A stretch of DNA of 64,000 nt from Microbispora sp. ZYX-F-249 (GCF_039649665.1 NZ_JBDJAW010000013.1:62001-126000); one strand, 5' to 3'; counted from the first letter of the stretch, positions 45,026 to 55,189 are shown. Translations and numbers: made by a program. The notes: generated from the letters alone by a model not told the origin.

Positions 45026-45076
45026 TGCGGCAATCTCGTCCTGGACCGGACCATTCGCCACGGGAGGGGTGAGATC

Positions 45077-46393
45077 GTGCTCGAACGCCGAGCGCGCCCA
45101 TCCACCCGGTTAGGCAGGAAGCTCACGAGAGCCGTGTCCGAGGCTCGCCAGGACCTCGCCTACCGCCCCCGGCTGCCCCGTCCGGGGCGCCTGCGCAGGA
45201 CGGTTCCCCTCATCGCCGTCTCGCTCGTCACCGTGCTGACGGCCGACGTGCTCGTGCTGGGCGAACTCACATCCGGCTCCCCGGATTCGGGCGTGGTCGC
45301 GTCCCTGTCCGAGGGGCGCACCGGCAATCGCTACGTGGCGGCGGCGCGGCAGGCCCGCGACCCGGTGTCCCCGACGCCGCCGGGGCGGCAGGCTCCGGCC
45401 GCCCAGACGGTGACGCGTCAGCCGGTGGCCGCGCTGGGGCGGCTGATCCGCCCGCATCTGTTCGTGGTGGCCAACCGGCCGCTGCCGCCCGAGGTCGTGG
45501 AGAAGGTACGCCGGGTCAAGGGCGTGACGGCGGCCGAGGTGACCGGCGCGGCCGATGTGTCCGTGGACGGCAAGCGGGTGCCGACGATGGGCGTCGACCC
45601 GTCCACCTTCCGCTCGTACACGCCGAAGGTGACGGCATCCTCCGACGAGTTGTGGCGCAACATCGCCGCCGGCGACATGGCGGTCTCCTTCGAGCTCGGC
45701 AACGACGGCGGCGTGCAGCTCGGCTCGCAGGTCCAAAGCGGCGGCAGGCGCCTGCGCATCGGCGCGTACGCCACGGTGGGCATGGGCTCGATCGCGGCGA
45801 TCGTCTCGAAGGGGACGGCGGCGGCGCTCGGCATCCCGGACGGCAACGCCCTGGTGGTGAGCGCGCCGAAGGTCGACTCCCGCAAGCTCCGCCTCAGGCT
45901 GCTGAAGATCCTGCCCAAGGGCAGCCAGGTCGCCACGATCAACCCGGTGGTGGTGACGCCCAAGGGCCGGAGGGTGTGGCCGCAGACCGCGTTCATGTCG
46001 GCCGATCAGCTCAAGGTCGCGCTGACGGCGGCGGTGAGCAAACTCGGCCGGCCGTACGTGTGGGGCGCGGAGGGGCCCGACAGCTTCGACTGCTCGGGGC
46101 TCGTGCAGTGGGCGTACGCGCAGGCGGGCGTGCGCATGCCCCGCGTGACGTACCAGCAGTGGGTCACCGGGCCGCAGGTGCCGCTGTCGCAGGCGCAGCC
46201 GGGTGACCTGCTGTTCTGGCGCAACGATCCGACGAACCCGGGATACATCTCGCACGTCGCCATCTACTGGGGCAACGGGAAGATGCTGCACGCCCCGCAC
46301 ACCGGCGACGTCGTGAGAATCGCCGACGTCTACACCAAGAACCTCGCCGGGGTCGTCAGGGTCAGCCCGCAGATCTCCGCCCGCGTCCGCTGA
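45077..46393 (+). CDS. NlpC/P60 family peptidoglycan hydrolase
   Basis: A 438-residue exported cell-wall hydrolase. A basic N-terminus precedes one transmembrane/signal segment near residues 45-66 (TVPLIAVSLVTVLTADVLVLG). A middle domain of unknown fold follows, and then the C-terminal NlpC/P60 domain: catalytic Cys in DSFDCSGLVQWAY, His in SHVAIYWGNG and third polar residue in LHAPHTG. It cleaves D-Glu-meso-DAP bonds. GTG 45077 has GGAGGGG upstream. It is separated from greA by a terminator, so it has its own promoter. No c-di-AMP riboswitch was recognised in the short leader. Confidence 0.92.
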   Translation: MLERRARPSTRLGRKLTRAVSEARQDLAYRPRLPRPGRLRRTVPLIAVSLVTVLTADVLVLGELTSGSPDSGVVASLSEGRTGNRYVAAARQARDPVSPTPPGRQAPAAQTVTRQPVAALGRLIRPHLFVVANRPLPPEVVEKVRRVKGVTAAEVTGAADVSVDGKRVPTMGVDPSTFRSYTPKVTASSDELWRNIAAGDMAVSFELGNDGGVQLGSQVQSGGRRLRIGAYATVGMGSIAAIVSKGTAAALGIPDGNALVVSAPKVDSRKLRLRLLKILPKGSQVATINPVVVTPKGRRVWPQTAFMSADQLKVALTAAVSKLGRPYVWGAEGPDSFDCSGLVQWAYAQAGVRMPRVTYQQWVTGPQVPLSQAQPGDLLFWRNDPTNPGYISHVAIYWGNGKMLHAPHTGDVVRIADVYTKNLAGVVRVSPQISARVR

Positions 46394-46416
46394 CCCGGGC
46401 CCCGGGGGCGGGCCGG

Positions 46417-47049
46417 TCAGATCGGCAGCCCGGCCTCCAGGTAACCGAGGGCCTCGTCGAGCAGCGCGGGCAGGGGTGTCCGGCCGTCCCGTTCCACCCA
46501 GGTGAGAATCGCCGGGAGCATGACTCCCATGACCGCGCCGACGAGCGTCCGTACGGCGGGGCTGTGGGGGTCGCGGCCCGCCCGCTCGGCCACCGCGCCC
46601 GCGAGCATGTCGATGGTGGCGAACAGCCCTTCGACCGTGCGGGCGCGCAGGGCGGGAACGGAGGCGGACAGCTTGGTCCGGGCGAGCACCTGGTCGAGCT
46701 CCTCGGCCCCCATCGACTCGAACGCGGTGCGGAACGCGGCGCGCAGGGCGGTCAGCGGGGGCAGGCCGGCCGGTTGTGCCTTGATCGCCTCCATCAGGAT
46801 CGGGTCGTAGTCGTCCTGGGTGACCACGTCCTCCTTCGTGGGGAAGTAGCGGAAGAACGTGCTGGGGGAGACCTCCGCCGCCTCCGCGATCTGCTCGACC
46901 GTCGTCGCGTCGTACCCCTGCTCGGCGAACAGCCGCAGGGCCTGCTCCTGGATGGTCCTGCGGGTCTTCGCCTTCTTGCGCTCGCGCAGGCTCGTGACAG
47001 CGCGGTCGGAGAGGGACGAGGTCCGGTCAGCGCGCTGGGGTGAGCTCAT
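46417..47049 (-). CDS. TetR family transcriptional regulator
   Basis: A 210-residue TetR protein: HTH in TRRTIQEQALRLFAEQGYDATTVEQIAEAAEVSPSTFFRYFPTKEDVV, then the alpha-helical ligand domain of the MftR-like C-terminal type. ATG 47049 is preferred. Longer in-frame sequence upstream is Arg/Gly-rich. It is divergent from an unknown protein gene whose promoter carries an ATGTAAT palindrome, a possible target. Confidence 0.92.
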   Translation of the reverse strand: MSSPQRADRTSSLSDRAVTSLRERKKAKTRRTIQEQALRLFAEQGYDATTVEQIAEAAEVSPSTFFRYFPTKEDVVTQDDYDPILMEAIKAQPAGLPPLTALRAAFRTAFESMGAEELDQVLARTKLSASVPALRARTVEGLFATIDMLAGAVAERAGRDPHSPAVRTLVGAVMGVMLPAILTWVERDGRTPLPALLDEALGYLEAGLPI

Positions 47050-47145
47050 GCCCCGATTCTGCCGTCTTTCCGCCGCCCGGCCGTACTCCCCGGTAGGAAG
47101 ACGGCCGGGCCCCCGTCCGGCAGATATGGCTACTTTCACGCAGCG

Positions 47146-47163
47146 ATGTAATGTTGATTACAT
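47146..47163. promoter_or_regulatory. Perfect palindrome over a leaderless promoter
   Basis: ATGTAAT (47146-47152) and ATTACAT (47157-47163) are perfect 7-bp arms around GTTG. The dyad contains a -10 hexamer TAATGT (47149-47154), 7 nt before the ATG at 47162, and covers the start codon itself. A regulator bound here would block both transcription and, for a leaderless message, ribosome entry. Candidates are the divergent TetR or the product of the gene itself. Confidence 0.6.
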
Positions 47164-47680
47164 GAATGCAGACGAACAGCTGAGCGCCTGGTTCGCGGGC
47201 CGGTTGCCCGAGGACTGGTTCACCGGAGCCCCCAAGGTCGTCGTCGACCGTGAGGAGATCAGCGTGCTCGGCGCGCTCCCGCCGCTGTCGGTGGCCGAGG
47301 GGCTGCCCGACCTGGAACGCGCGGCGGCGGTCCAGGGGTACGTCGAGCGGTTCCGCGAGGAGACCCGCGAGCGCAGGATCGACATCGCGAGGGAGGCCGA
47401 GCACCGCTTCCGTCGCAAGGTCTCCTGGGGCGTCGTCGTGGGCGGCGAGACGGTGATGTTCACCACTCTCAGCGTCCCGGTCATGACCCGGCTGCGGCAG
47501 CCCGAACGGCAGGTCCTCGACACACTGGTCGCCGCGGGTGTCGCGCGCAGCCGCAGCGACGCGCTGGCCTGGTGCGTCCGGCTCGTCGGCAAGCACACCG
47601 ACAGTTGGCTCGCTGACCTGCGCGATGCCCTCCAGCACGTGGACCGGATCAGGGCGGAAGGGCCCGGCGGATTGGACTGA
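47162..47680 (+). CDS. Unknown protein with RHH-like C-terminal region
   Basis: A 172-residue cytoplasmic protein. The N-terminal part (WFAGRLPEDWFTGAPKVVVDREEISVLGALPP) is not recognised. Residues 118-150 (QPERQVLDTLVAAGVARSRSDALAWCVRLVGKH) have the spacing of a ribbon-helix-helix DNA-binding segment, so it may be a small regulator. The ATG at 47162 lies in a palindromic, apparently leaderless promoter region, which supports autoregulation. Divergent from a TetR gene. Function uncertain. Confidence 0.65.
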   Translation: MNADEQLSAWFAGRLPEDWFTGAPKVVVDREEISVLGALPPLSVAEGLPDLERAAAVQGYVERFREETRERRIDIAREAEHRFRRKVSWGVVVGGETVMFTTLSVPVMTRLRQPERQVLDTLVAAGVARSRSDALAWCVRLVGKHTDSWLADLRDALQHVDRIRAEGPGGLD

Positions 47681-47703
47681 ACCAATTCGCGGAGAGGTCT
47701 GGA

Positions 47704-47727
47704 CCAATTGAATTGGCCTATACCAAT
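47704..47727. promoter_or_regulatory. Overlapping CCAAT/ATTGG dyads upstream of pckG
   Basis: CCAATTGAATTGG (47704-47716) is a perfect palindrome and shares its right half with a second dyad, ATTGG-N6-CCAAT (47712-47727). Another CCAATT lies at 47682 and a CCAATTGG at 47893. Four related half sites in 220 bp ahead of pckG suggest a regulator that controls gluconeogenesis. Confidence 0.5.
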
Positions 47728-47961
47728 GTGTAACGCCGGCGAGGCGGGTAAGGGGGAGAAGGACGTTTTTTCCAACAGGGCCAGTGTGGGTAAGGTCCCA
47801 CCACATCACGGCCACTGCCTGCGGTGACGCGGTCAGAGGTGGTGAAGCCGAGAATGGCGCCGATTTAACGGAGTGGAAACGCGGTGGTCTACTCCAATTG
47901 GATCCGGAGGCCATTCATCGCTCATGATGCTCTGGCCCTGAGAGATTAAGGAGCCGCCCCC

Positions 47962-49830
<1,869 letters not shown>

Positions 49831-49867
49831 GTTCTCGCCCACGGCCCGCGCGCCGTCGCCCCGGCAC

Positions 49868-49895
49868 GGAACTCTCCCCGTGGGAGGTTCGTCTA
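49868..49895 (+). promoter_or_regulatory. Candidate ECF-sigma promoter of the MNIO cluster
   Basis: GGAAC (49868-49872) and CGTCTA (49890-49895), separated by 17 nt, match the GGAAC/CGTC-type promoters read by many actinobacterial ECF sigma factors. The elements lie in the loop between two 11-nt complementary arms (49841-49851 and 49909-49919) and 71 nt before the first gene. The controlling sigma factor is not encoded nearby. Confidence 0.5.
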
Positions 49896-49966
49896 CCGGA
49901 TAGACGGGGCGCGGGCCGTCCGGCCCGGTTCGGGGTCCCCCTCTTCTCCCCCGGAGGAGGGCGCAC

Positions 49967-50944
49967 GTGGAACTGGTGCTCGTCGTCGCCGCGGCGATAC
50001 TCGCGGCACTCATCGTCACGACCGCTCTCGCCGTCGGCCGGGAGCGGCGCGAAGCCAGGTCCGGGCCCGCGGTGCCCGGATCCCGCCTCGACGCCTACGA
50101 ACTGGCCTATCTCGCGGGCGGGCCGACCCGGGTGGTCAACACGGCGCTCGCCTCGCTGTCCGTCGGTGAGCGGGTGCGGGTCGCGCGCGGCGGCAGGGTC
50201 ACCGCCGTCGCCGGCGCCCCTGCCACCTCCGCCGATCCTGTCGAGCAGGCCGTCCTCGACCTGGCCACGCGGGCCGGCGGGGCGAGCGCGGCCGAGGTCA
50301 GGCGCCGCGCGGGCGGCGGTTCCGCGATGGCGGAGCTGAAGGAACGGCTGCTCGCGCAGGGCTACCTGCTGCCCGAGGGCTCTTCGGAGGTCGCGCGGCG
50401 CCTCAACGCACGCCTGCGCGCTCTCGCGGTGCTCGCCCTCGCCGCCGCGGCCGTCACGCTCGTGCTGATCCTCTTCGTCGGGACCGTCGCCGCCACCGCG
50501 GAGAACTGGGCCGCGGTCGCGATCGCCGGGGTCTTCGGCGGATGCGCGCTGATCGCCTCCCTCGCGTACGCCGCGTCCCTGCGGAATCCGCTGAGCCCCG
50601 CGGGTGAGGAGACGCTGCGGCAGGCGCGCGAAAGGCATCCCAGGGGTGTCCCCGCGCGCGGCACCGCCGGTGCGCTCGGCGTGGGCGGCGCGGCGGGTCT
50701 CGCCCTGGTGACGCCCATCGCCCTGTACGGCCTGGGCGAGCTCGGCGACCCGCACCTCGCGGCCCAGATCGCGGCCGACGAGGCCCTGATGCGCCGTTCC
50801 GCCGACGGCGGGCCCGCGGGCGGTAACGGTGGCGGGTTCGCGTGCGCGACGAGCGGCTGCGGCTCCGGTGGCTCGCACGCCTGCGGCGGGGGCGGCGGCT
50901 GCGGCGGTGGCGGTGGGTGCGGTGGCGGGTGCGGCGGTGGCTGA
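49967..50944 (+). CDS. TIGR04222-type membrane protein with Gly/Cys-rich C-terminal tail
   Basis: A 325-residue membrane protein: N-terminal helix (residues 2-23), then a cytoplasmic domain ([31 protein letters not shown]), helices near 149-168, 175-196 and 228-247, and a tail. The [11 protein letters not shown] start and overall layout match TIGR04222, an actinobacterial domain. The last 35 residues are Gly-rich with Cys at 293, 298, 306, 312, 318 and 322 and one His. GTG 49967 follows GGAGGAGGG. The next gene, encoding an MNIO enzyme, overlaps this tail by 8 nt, so the tail is a likely substrate for modification or a metal-binding segment. Confidence 0.85.
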   Translation: MELVLVVAAAILAALIVTTALAVGRERREARSGPAVPGSRLDAYELAYLAGGPTRVVNTALASLSVGERVRVARGGRVTAVAGAPATSADPVEQAVLDLATRAGGASAAEVRRRAGGGSAMAELKERLLAQGYLLPEGSSEVARRLNARLRALAVLALAAAAVTLVLILFVGTVAATAENWAAVAIAGVFGGCALIASLAYAASLRNPLSPAGEETLRQARERHPRGVPARGTAGALGVGGAAGLALVTPIALYGLGELGDPHLAAQIAADEALMRRSADGGPAGGNGGGFACATSGCGSGGSHACGGGGGCGGGGGCGGGCGGG

Positions 50945-51872
50945 GCGCCGGTTCGGAAGGTGGCTGCCGTCCGGCAGGCGTGCCGGGGGCCACAAGAGGC
51001 ACACCGCCGGCACGGGCCAGGGTGCCGGTCGAAGTGCCGGTCAGGGTGCCGATCGCCGTGCGGGCCAGGGTGCCGGTCTCGGTGTCGGCATCGGCTGGCG
51101 GCCGGAGATCGATCTCACGGTGGAGCGGCTGCCCGGAGTCGGGTTCGTCGAAGTGATCGCCGAGAACGTCGATCCCGCCCGGATTCCGGAGTCCCTGACC
51201 GTGCTGCGCGTCGCCGGGGTGCCCGTCGTGCCCCACGGCGTGGGCCTGGGCGTCGGCGGGGCGCACCGCCCCGACCCGGCCCGGCTGGCGCGCCTCGCGG
51301 CGTGTGCGCAGGCGCTGGACGCGCCTCTCGTGAGCGAGCACGTGGCATTCGTGCGGGCCGGGGGCGTGGAGGCCGGTCACCTGCTGCCGGTCCCGCGCAC
51401 CCGGGAGGCCCTGTCGGTGATCGTGGAGAACGTGCGGGAGGCCCAGGACGCGCTTCCCGTGCCGCTCGCGCTCGAGAACGTGGCGGCCCTGTTCGGCTGG
51501 CCGGACGACGAACTGACCGAGGCGCAGTTCCTCGGCGAACTGGTCGAGCGTACGGGCGTGCGGCTGCTGGTCGACGTGGCCAACCTCCACACCAACCAGG
51601 TCAACCTCGGTCTGGACGCGCGGCGGGCGCTCGACGCGCTGCCGCTGGAGGCCGTCGCGTACGTGCACGTGGCGGGCGGGCACGCCCACGACGGCCTCTG
51701 GCACGACACGCACACCGCCTCCCCTCCCGCCGAGGTGCTCGACCTGCTGACCGAGCTGTGCGGCCGGGTGACGCCGCCCGGCGTGCTGCTGGAGTGGGAC
51801 GACGCCTATCCCGGCGACGGCGTCCTGGCGGGCGAGCTGGGCCGGATCCGGGAGGCGATGTCCCGTGCCTGA
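50937..51872 (+). CDS. DUF692/MNIO-family enzyme
   Basis: A 311-residue member of the DUF692 (MbnB/BufB) family of multinuclear nonheme iron oxidative enzymes, which modify cysteines in ribosomal peptides. After a Gly/Gln/Arg-rich N-terminal extension of about 47 residues comes the TIM-barrel start [12 protein letters not shown]. Likely metal-binding residues are His100 ([10 protein letters not shown]), Glu134/His135 (SEHVAF), Glu180 (LALENV), Asp213/Asn216 (VDVANLHTN), His244, His249, His256 ([16 protein letters not shown]) and Glu286 (LEWDD). GTG 50937 overlaps the upstream stop by 8 nt. The third gene overlaps its end. The nearest substrate candidate is the upstream Cys-rich tail. Confidence 0.9.
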   Translation: MAERRFGRWLPSGRRAGGHKRHTAGTGQGAGRSAGQGADRRAGQGAGLGVGIGWRPEIDLTVERLPGVGFVEVIAENVDPARIPESLTVLRVAGVPVVPHGVGLGVGGAHRPDPARLARLAACAQALDAPLVSEHVAFVRAGGVEAGHLLPVPRTREALSVIVENVREAQDALPVPLALENVAALFGWPDDELTEAQFLGELVERTGVRLLVDVANLHTNQVNLGLDARRALDALPLEAVAYVHVAGGHAHDGLWHDTHTASPPAEVLDLLTELCGRVTPPGVLLEWDDAYPGDGVLAGELGRIREAMSRA

Positions 51873-52227
51873 GCCGGCGGCCGCCCGGGACGCGCGGGCC
51901 GCGCTGGCCGCCGCCCAGGCGGAGCTGGTGGCGGCCCTGGTCGCGGGCGGACCCGTGCCGGACGGCTTCGATCCCGGCAGGCTGGCCGTCCAGGCCCGCG
52001 GGCTGCTGGCCAAGAGGCGCGGCTCGGTCGCCCGCGCCGCTCCCGACCTCGCCGAGGCCCTCGGCGCCGACTTCGCCGGTCTGTTCGCCGCGTACGCCGC
52101 CGGGCACGTGAAGCCCGAGGGCGGGTCGAGGGCGGACGCGCGGGACTTCGCCGCCTGGCTGCGGGCACGCGGACGCCTCCGAGGGCGCGACCCGGGTTAC
52201 TCCGGCCGTGCCCAGGAAAGCCTCTGA
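51865..52227 (+). CDS. SCO6045-like small protein, MNIO partner
   Basis: A 120-residue helical protein. Residues 45-65 ([26 protein letters not shown]) and the final [18 protein letters not shown] match the actinobacterial SCO6045-like pattern. Proteobacterial MNIO clusters have a BufC/DUF2063 partner in this position, which guides the substrate to the enzyme. By position and size this protein may do the same. GTG 51865 lies inside the last codons of the MNIO gene (8-nt overlap), with GGGAGG upstream. No catalytic residues are evident. Confidence 0.75.
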   Translation: MPEPAAARDARAALAAAQAELVAALVAGGPVPDGFDPGRLAVQARGLLAKRRGSVARAAPDLAEALGADFAGLFAAYAAGHVKPEGGSRADARDFAAWLRARGRLRGRDPGYSGRAQESL

Positions 52228-52302
52228 GGAGAGGGCAGGGCATGCCGGTTCGCCCGCGATAATTGGTGATCGAGCCCCACCGGTCGCGAGGAAGAGGGTT
52301 AC

Positions 52303-53064
52303 ATGAGCGTGCGCGATCTCGTGTACAAGCTGTACGAGCGCAGGCTCGAACGGAAGCTGTCCTCCGACCAGATCCCCCGCCATGTCGGCGTCATCGTGGA
52401 CGGCAACCGCCGGTGGGCGCGGGCGATGGGGCTGCGGGACGTCAGCCGGGGCCACCAGAAGGGCGCCGACAAGATCTCCGAGCTGGTGGCGTGGTGCCGC
52501 GAGGCCGGCGTCGAGTACGTGACGCTGTGGCTGCTCTCCACCGACAACCTCGCCAGGGACAAGGCCGAGCTGGAGCCGCTGCTCCAGGTGATCGAGAACC
52601 TCGTGCAGGATCTCGTGGACCAGGGATGGCACCTCAACCCCATGGGCTCGCTCGACCTTCTGCCCGATCACACGGCTCGTGTCCTCAAACACGCAAAAGA
52701 AACCACATCGCATCGTCCAGGCCTGATTGTGAACGTTGCCGTTGGGTATGGAGGAAGGCGTGAGATCGCTGATGCGGTGCGCTCCCTCCTCCAGGAGCAT
52801 GCCAGCAAGGGCGCGAGCATCGAGGACCTCGTCGAGGTCCTCGACGTCGAGCACATCGCGGAGCATCTCTACACGCGCGGCCTGCCCGACCCGGATCTCG
52901 TCATCCGGACCTCGGGAGAGCAGCGACTCTCCGGATTCCTGCTCTGGCAGAGCGCCCACTCCGAGTTCTACTTCTGCGAGGCCTACTGGCCCGACTTCCG
53001 CAGAGTCGACTTTTTGCGGGCGCTCCGCTCGTACGCCGCACGGCACCGTCGGTACGGCTCCTGA
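52303..53064 (+). CDS. uppS: Cis-prenyltransferase (Rv1086-like)
   Basis: A 253-residue cis-isoprenyl diphosphate synthase. The catalytic VDGNRRWAR motif is near residues 33-41, with SELVAWCREAGVEYVTLWLLSTDN, RTSGEQRLSGFLLWQSAHSEFYF and EAYWPDFRRVDFLRAL after it. It resembles Z,E-farnesyl/short-chain synthases such as Rv1086 of mycobacteria more than the long-chain UppS, but chain length cannot be read reliably. It contributes to lipid carriers for cell-wall synthesis. ATG 52303 follows GAGGG. A GATAAT hexamer at 52258-52263 is a plausible -10. Confidence 0.92.
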   Translation: MSVRDLVYKLYERRLERKLSSDQIPRHVGVIVDGNRRWARAMGLRDVSRGHQKGADKISELVAWCREAGVEYVTLWLLSTDNLARDKAELEPLLQVIENLVQDLVDQGWHLNPMGSLDLLPDHTARVLKHAKETTSHRPGLIVNVAVGYGGRREIADAVRSLLQEHASKGASIEDLVEVLDVEHIAEHLYTRGLPDPDLVIRTSGEQRLSGFLLWQSAHSEFYFCEAYWPDFRRVDFLRALRSYAARHRRYGS

Positions 53065-53065
53065 G

Positions 53066-53133
53066 ACGGTACGTGACCGCCATCTTCCAACCAGCACAAA
53101 CCTATTGGGCTGGGGAGATTCGTTACGTACCGT
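53066..53133. other. Long extended hairpin between uppS and the PhoH gene
   Basis: ACGGTACGT (53066-53074) pairs with ACGTACCGT (53125-53133). Inside, ATCTTCC and CCAGC pair with GCTGG and GGAGAT segments, giving a 68-nt stem with small bulges. It begins 2 bp after the uppS stop. It could be a bidirectional terminator, since genes on both sides read the same way, or a processing site. No T run follows. Confidence 0.55.
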
Positions 53134-53181
53134 GGTAGCTGAGCGGTCGTCGAGGAGATCGGCGGCCATCACCTCGGGAGA

Positions 53182-53298
53182 GGGCCCGTCCTTGCGCGAC
53201 CACCATGCGAGGAGGGCCGGAGCCCCGGTCTGCCCTCGCAGGTCACGGGCCCGGTCCGTTCACCACCAGTCAAGGCAGGGCGCCCACCTCAGGCGCCC
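53182..53298 (+). other. Structured leader of the PhoH gene
   Basis: GGGCCCGT (53182-53189) pairs with ACGGGCCC (53245-53252), enclosing a GCGAG/CTCGC inner stem. A separate perfect 7-bp hairpin GGGCGCC/GGCGCCC (53278-53284 and 53292-53298) ends just before the ribosome binding site GGGAG. The last hairpin could hide the ribosome site, so translation may be controlled here. Confidence 0.45.
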
Positions 53299-53310
53299 GG
53301 GGGAGAACGC

Positions 53311-54621
53311 GTGGCAGTGTCCTCGAGCAACCCGTCCACATCCCGCACCTACGTTCTGGACACGTCCGTCCTGCTCGCCGACCCGGCGGCGATGAGCCGC
53401 TTCGCCGAGCACGAGGTCGTCGTCCCGATCGTCGTCATCACGGAACTGGAGGCCAAGCGCCACCACCCCGAGCTGGGCTACTTCGCCAGGGAGGCGCTGC
53501 GCTTCCTCGATGACCTCAGAGTGCGGTACGGACGGCTGGATGAGCCCATGCCGATCGGCGAGGGGACCATCCGGGTCGAGCTGAACCATAGTGATCCATC
53601 CTGTCTCCCCGCGGGTTTCCGCCTGGGGGACAACGACACCCGCATCCTCACCGTCGCCCAGAACCTGGCGGTGGAGGGCAAGGACGTGGTGCTGGTGTCG
53701 AAGGACCTGCCGATGCGGGTCAAGGCCGCGTCCATCGGCCTCAGCGCGGAGGAGTACCGCGCCGGCATGGTGGTCGAGTCCGGCTGGACCGGTATGGCGG
53801 AGCTCCAGGTCACCACGGAGGAGATGGACGCCCTCTTCGAGGCCGGCACCGCCGACATCGACGAGGCGCGCGACCTGCCGTGCCACACCGGCCTGCGGCT
53901 GCTGTCGAGCCGCGGCTCCGCGCTCGGCCGCGTCCTGCCGGACAAGTCGGTACGGCTGGTCCGGGGCGACCGGGAGGTCTTCGGCCTGCACGGCCGGTCC
54001 GCCGAGCAGCGCATCGCGCTCGACCTGCTGATGGACCCCGACGTCGGCATCGTGTCGATGGGCGGCCGGGCGGGCACCGGCAAGTCCGCGCTGGCGCTGT
54101 GCGCGGGCCTGGAGGCGGTGCTGGAGCGCCGCCAGCACCGCAAGATCATCGTGTTCCGGCCCCTGTACGCCGTGGGCGGCCAGGAGCTGGGCTATCTGCC
54201 CGGCACGGAGAACGACAAGATGGGCCCGTGGGCCCAGGCGGTCTACGACACGCTGGGCGCGGTGACGTCCCCCGAGGTCATCGAGGAGGTCATCGACCGC
54301 GGCATGCTGGAGGTCCTCCCGCTGACCCACATCCGCGGCCGTTCCCTCCACGACGCGTTCGTGATCGTGGACGAGGCGCAGTCGCTGGAGCGCGGCGTGC
54401 TGCTGACCGTCCTGTCCCGCATCGGGGCCAACTCGCGGGTCGTGCTCACCCACGACATCGCCCAGCGCGACAACCTGCGGGTGGGCCGGCACGACGGCGT
54501 CGTCGCGGTGGTGGAGAAGCTCAAGGGTCACCCGCTGTTCGCCCACATCACGCTGACCAGGTCCGAGCGGTCGCCGATCGCCGCTCTGGTGACCGAGATG
54601 CTGGAGGACATCACGCTGTAA
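53311..54621 (+). CDS. phoH2: PIN-PhoH fusion protein (PhoH2-like)
   Basis: A 436-residue fusion of an N-terminal PIN ribonuclease domain ([29 protein letters not shown] with acidic metal ligands, residues 12-140) and a C-terminal PhoH helicase-like ATPase (Walker [10 protein letters not shown] near 252-260, Walker B VIVDEAQ near 351-357). The mycobacterial counterpart, PhoH2 (Rv1095), is an ATP-dependent RNA helicase/RNase controlled by a small upstream antitoxin gene. No clear antitoxin ORF was recognised here. A candidate frame is discussed under rejected items. GTG 53311 has GGGAG 5 nt upstream. Confidence 0.95.
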   Translation: MAVSSSNPSTSRTYVLDTSVLLADPAAMSRFAEHEVVVPIVVITELEAKRHHPELGYFAREALRFLDDLRVRYGRLDEPMPIGEGTIRVELNHSDPSCLPAGFRLGDNDTRILTVAQNLAVEGKDVVLVSKDLPMRVKAASIGLSAEEYRAGMVVESGWTGMAELQVTTEEMDALFEAGTADIDEARDLPCHTGLRLLSSRGSALGRVLPDKSVRLVRGDREVFGLHGRSAEQRIALDLLMDPDVGIVSMGGRAGTGKSALALCAGLEAVLERRQHRKIIVFRPLYAVGGQELGYLPGTENDKMGPWAQAVYDTLGAVTSPEVIEEVIDRGMLEVLPLTHIRGRSLHDAFVIVDEAQSLERGVLLTVLSRIGANSRVVLTHDIAQRDNLRVGRHDGVVAVVEKLKGHPLFAHITLTRSERSPIAALVTEMLEDITL

Positions 54622-54628
54622 GGCTCCC

Positions 54629-55189
54629 TCACGGAGGGAGATGGCCGTCCTTGGGGGCCAGATCCCAGAACTCCTGGCAGGTGTGGGTCTTGAGAGGCCC
54701 GTTCCTGTCAGGAGTCGCGTGAGCGATCTCCACGGCCCAGATCTCCGGGCGCAGCCGCGCCGTGCAGGTGATCTGGGCCATGGCGGTCCTGGTGATCTTC
54801 AACCCGGCCACGAACAGCCGCACCCGCAGGCTGAGGGTGTTGTCGGGGTCGTTGCGGCTGCCCGCGTCCGGGGCGTACCTGACGAGCTGCACCTGGGTCA
54901 GCGTGAGCCCGGTCAGCGCCGTGGACAGCCGGTTCGACGACCGTCCACTGGCCTTGAAGAGGGCGTCGAGCACGTCGTTGACGTGCGGCGACCGGGCCGC
55001 GACCCGCGTCGGCTGCAGGTGGCCGTTCCGCAGCAGGTAGACCGTGACGAGGGTGGGGGTGCCGCTGATCACCGGCGCGGGGCCGGCGTCGGTCACCCCG
55101 GTCGGCGCGACCCCGCAGGCCGCCGCAGGCGCCATGAGGAGCCCCGCGAGCAGGGCCGCCAGCGCCGTTCTGAGCCTCGGCGCGTTCAC
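54629..55189 (-). CDS. GerMN-domain lipoprotein
   Basis: A 186-residue exported protein: signal peptide to about residue 24 with a possible lipobox (AAAC), then a GerMN domain (VTVYLLRNGHLQPTRV, VNDVLDALFKASG, LTQVQLVRY). GTG 55189 overlaps the kinase stop codon (GTGA). GerMN-like lipoproteins next to two-component pairs, such as SCO4905 near AfsQ1/Q2, are thought to modulate the sensor kinase. The last residues GHLPP end the gene. Confidence 0.85.
   Translation of the reverse strand: MNAPRLRTALAALLAGLLMAPAAACGVAPTGVTDAGPAPVISGTPTLVTVYLLRNGHLQPTRVAARSPHVNDVLDALFKASGRSSNRLSTALTGLTLTQVQLVRYAPDAGSRNDPDNTLSLRVRLFVAGLKITRTAMAQITCTARLRPEIWAVEIAHATPDRNGPLKTHTCQEFWDLAPKDGHLPP

Noticed and set aside
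45026-45076. ydaO-type c-di-AMP riboswitch before the NlpC/P60 gene
   Set aside because: Only about 50 bp separate the greA terminator from the start codon, too short for that riboswitch, and no conserved core seen.
53205-53513. 102-codon frame overlapping the start of PIN-PhoH, considered as a PhoAT-like antitoxin
   Set aside because: Arg/Gly/Pro-rich, typical of a shadow frame in GC-rich DNA, and I could not match it to a known antitoxin; a homology search would decide.
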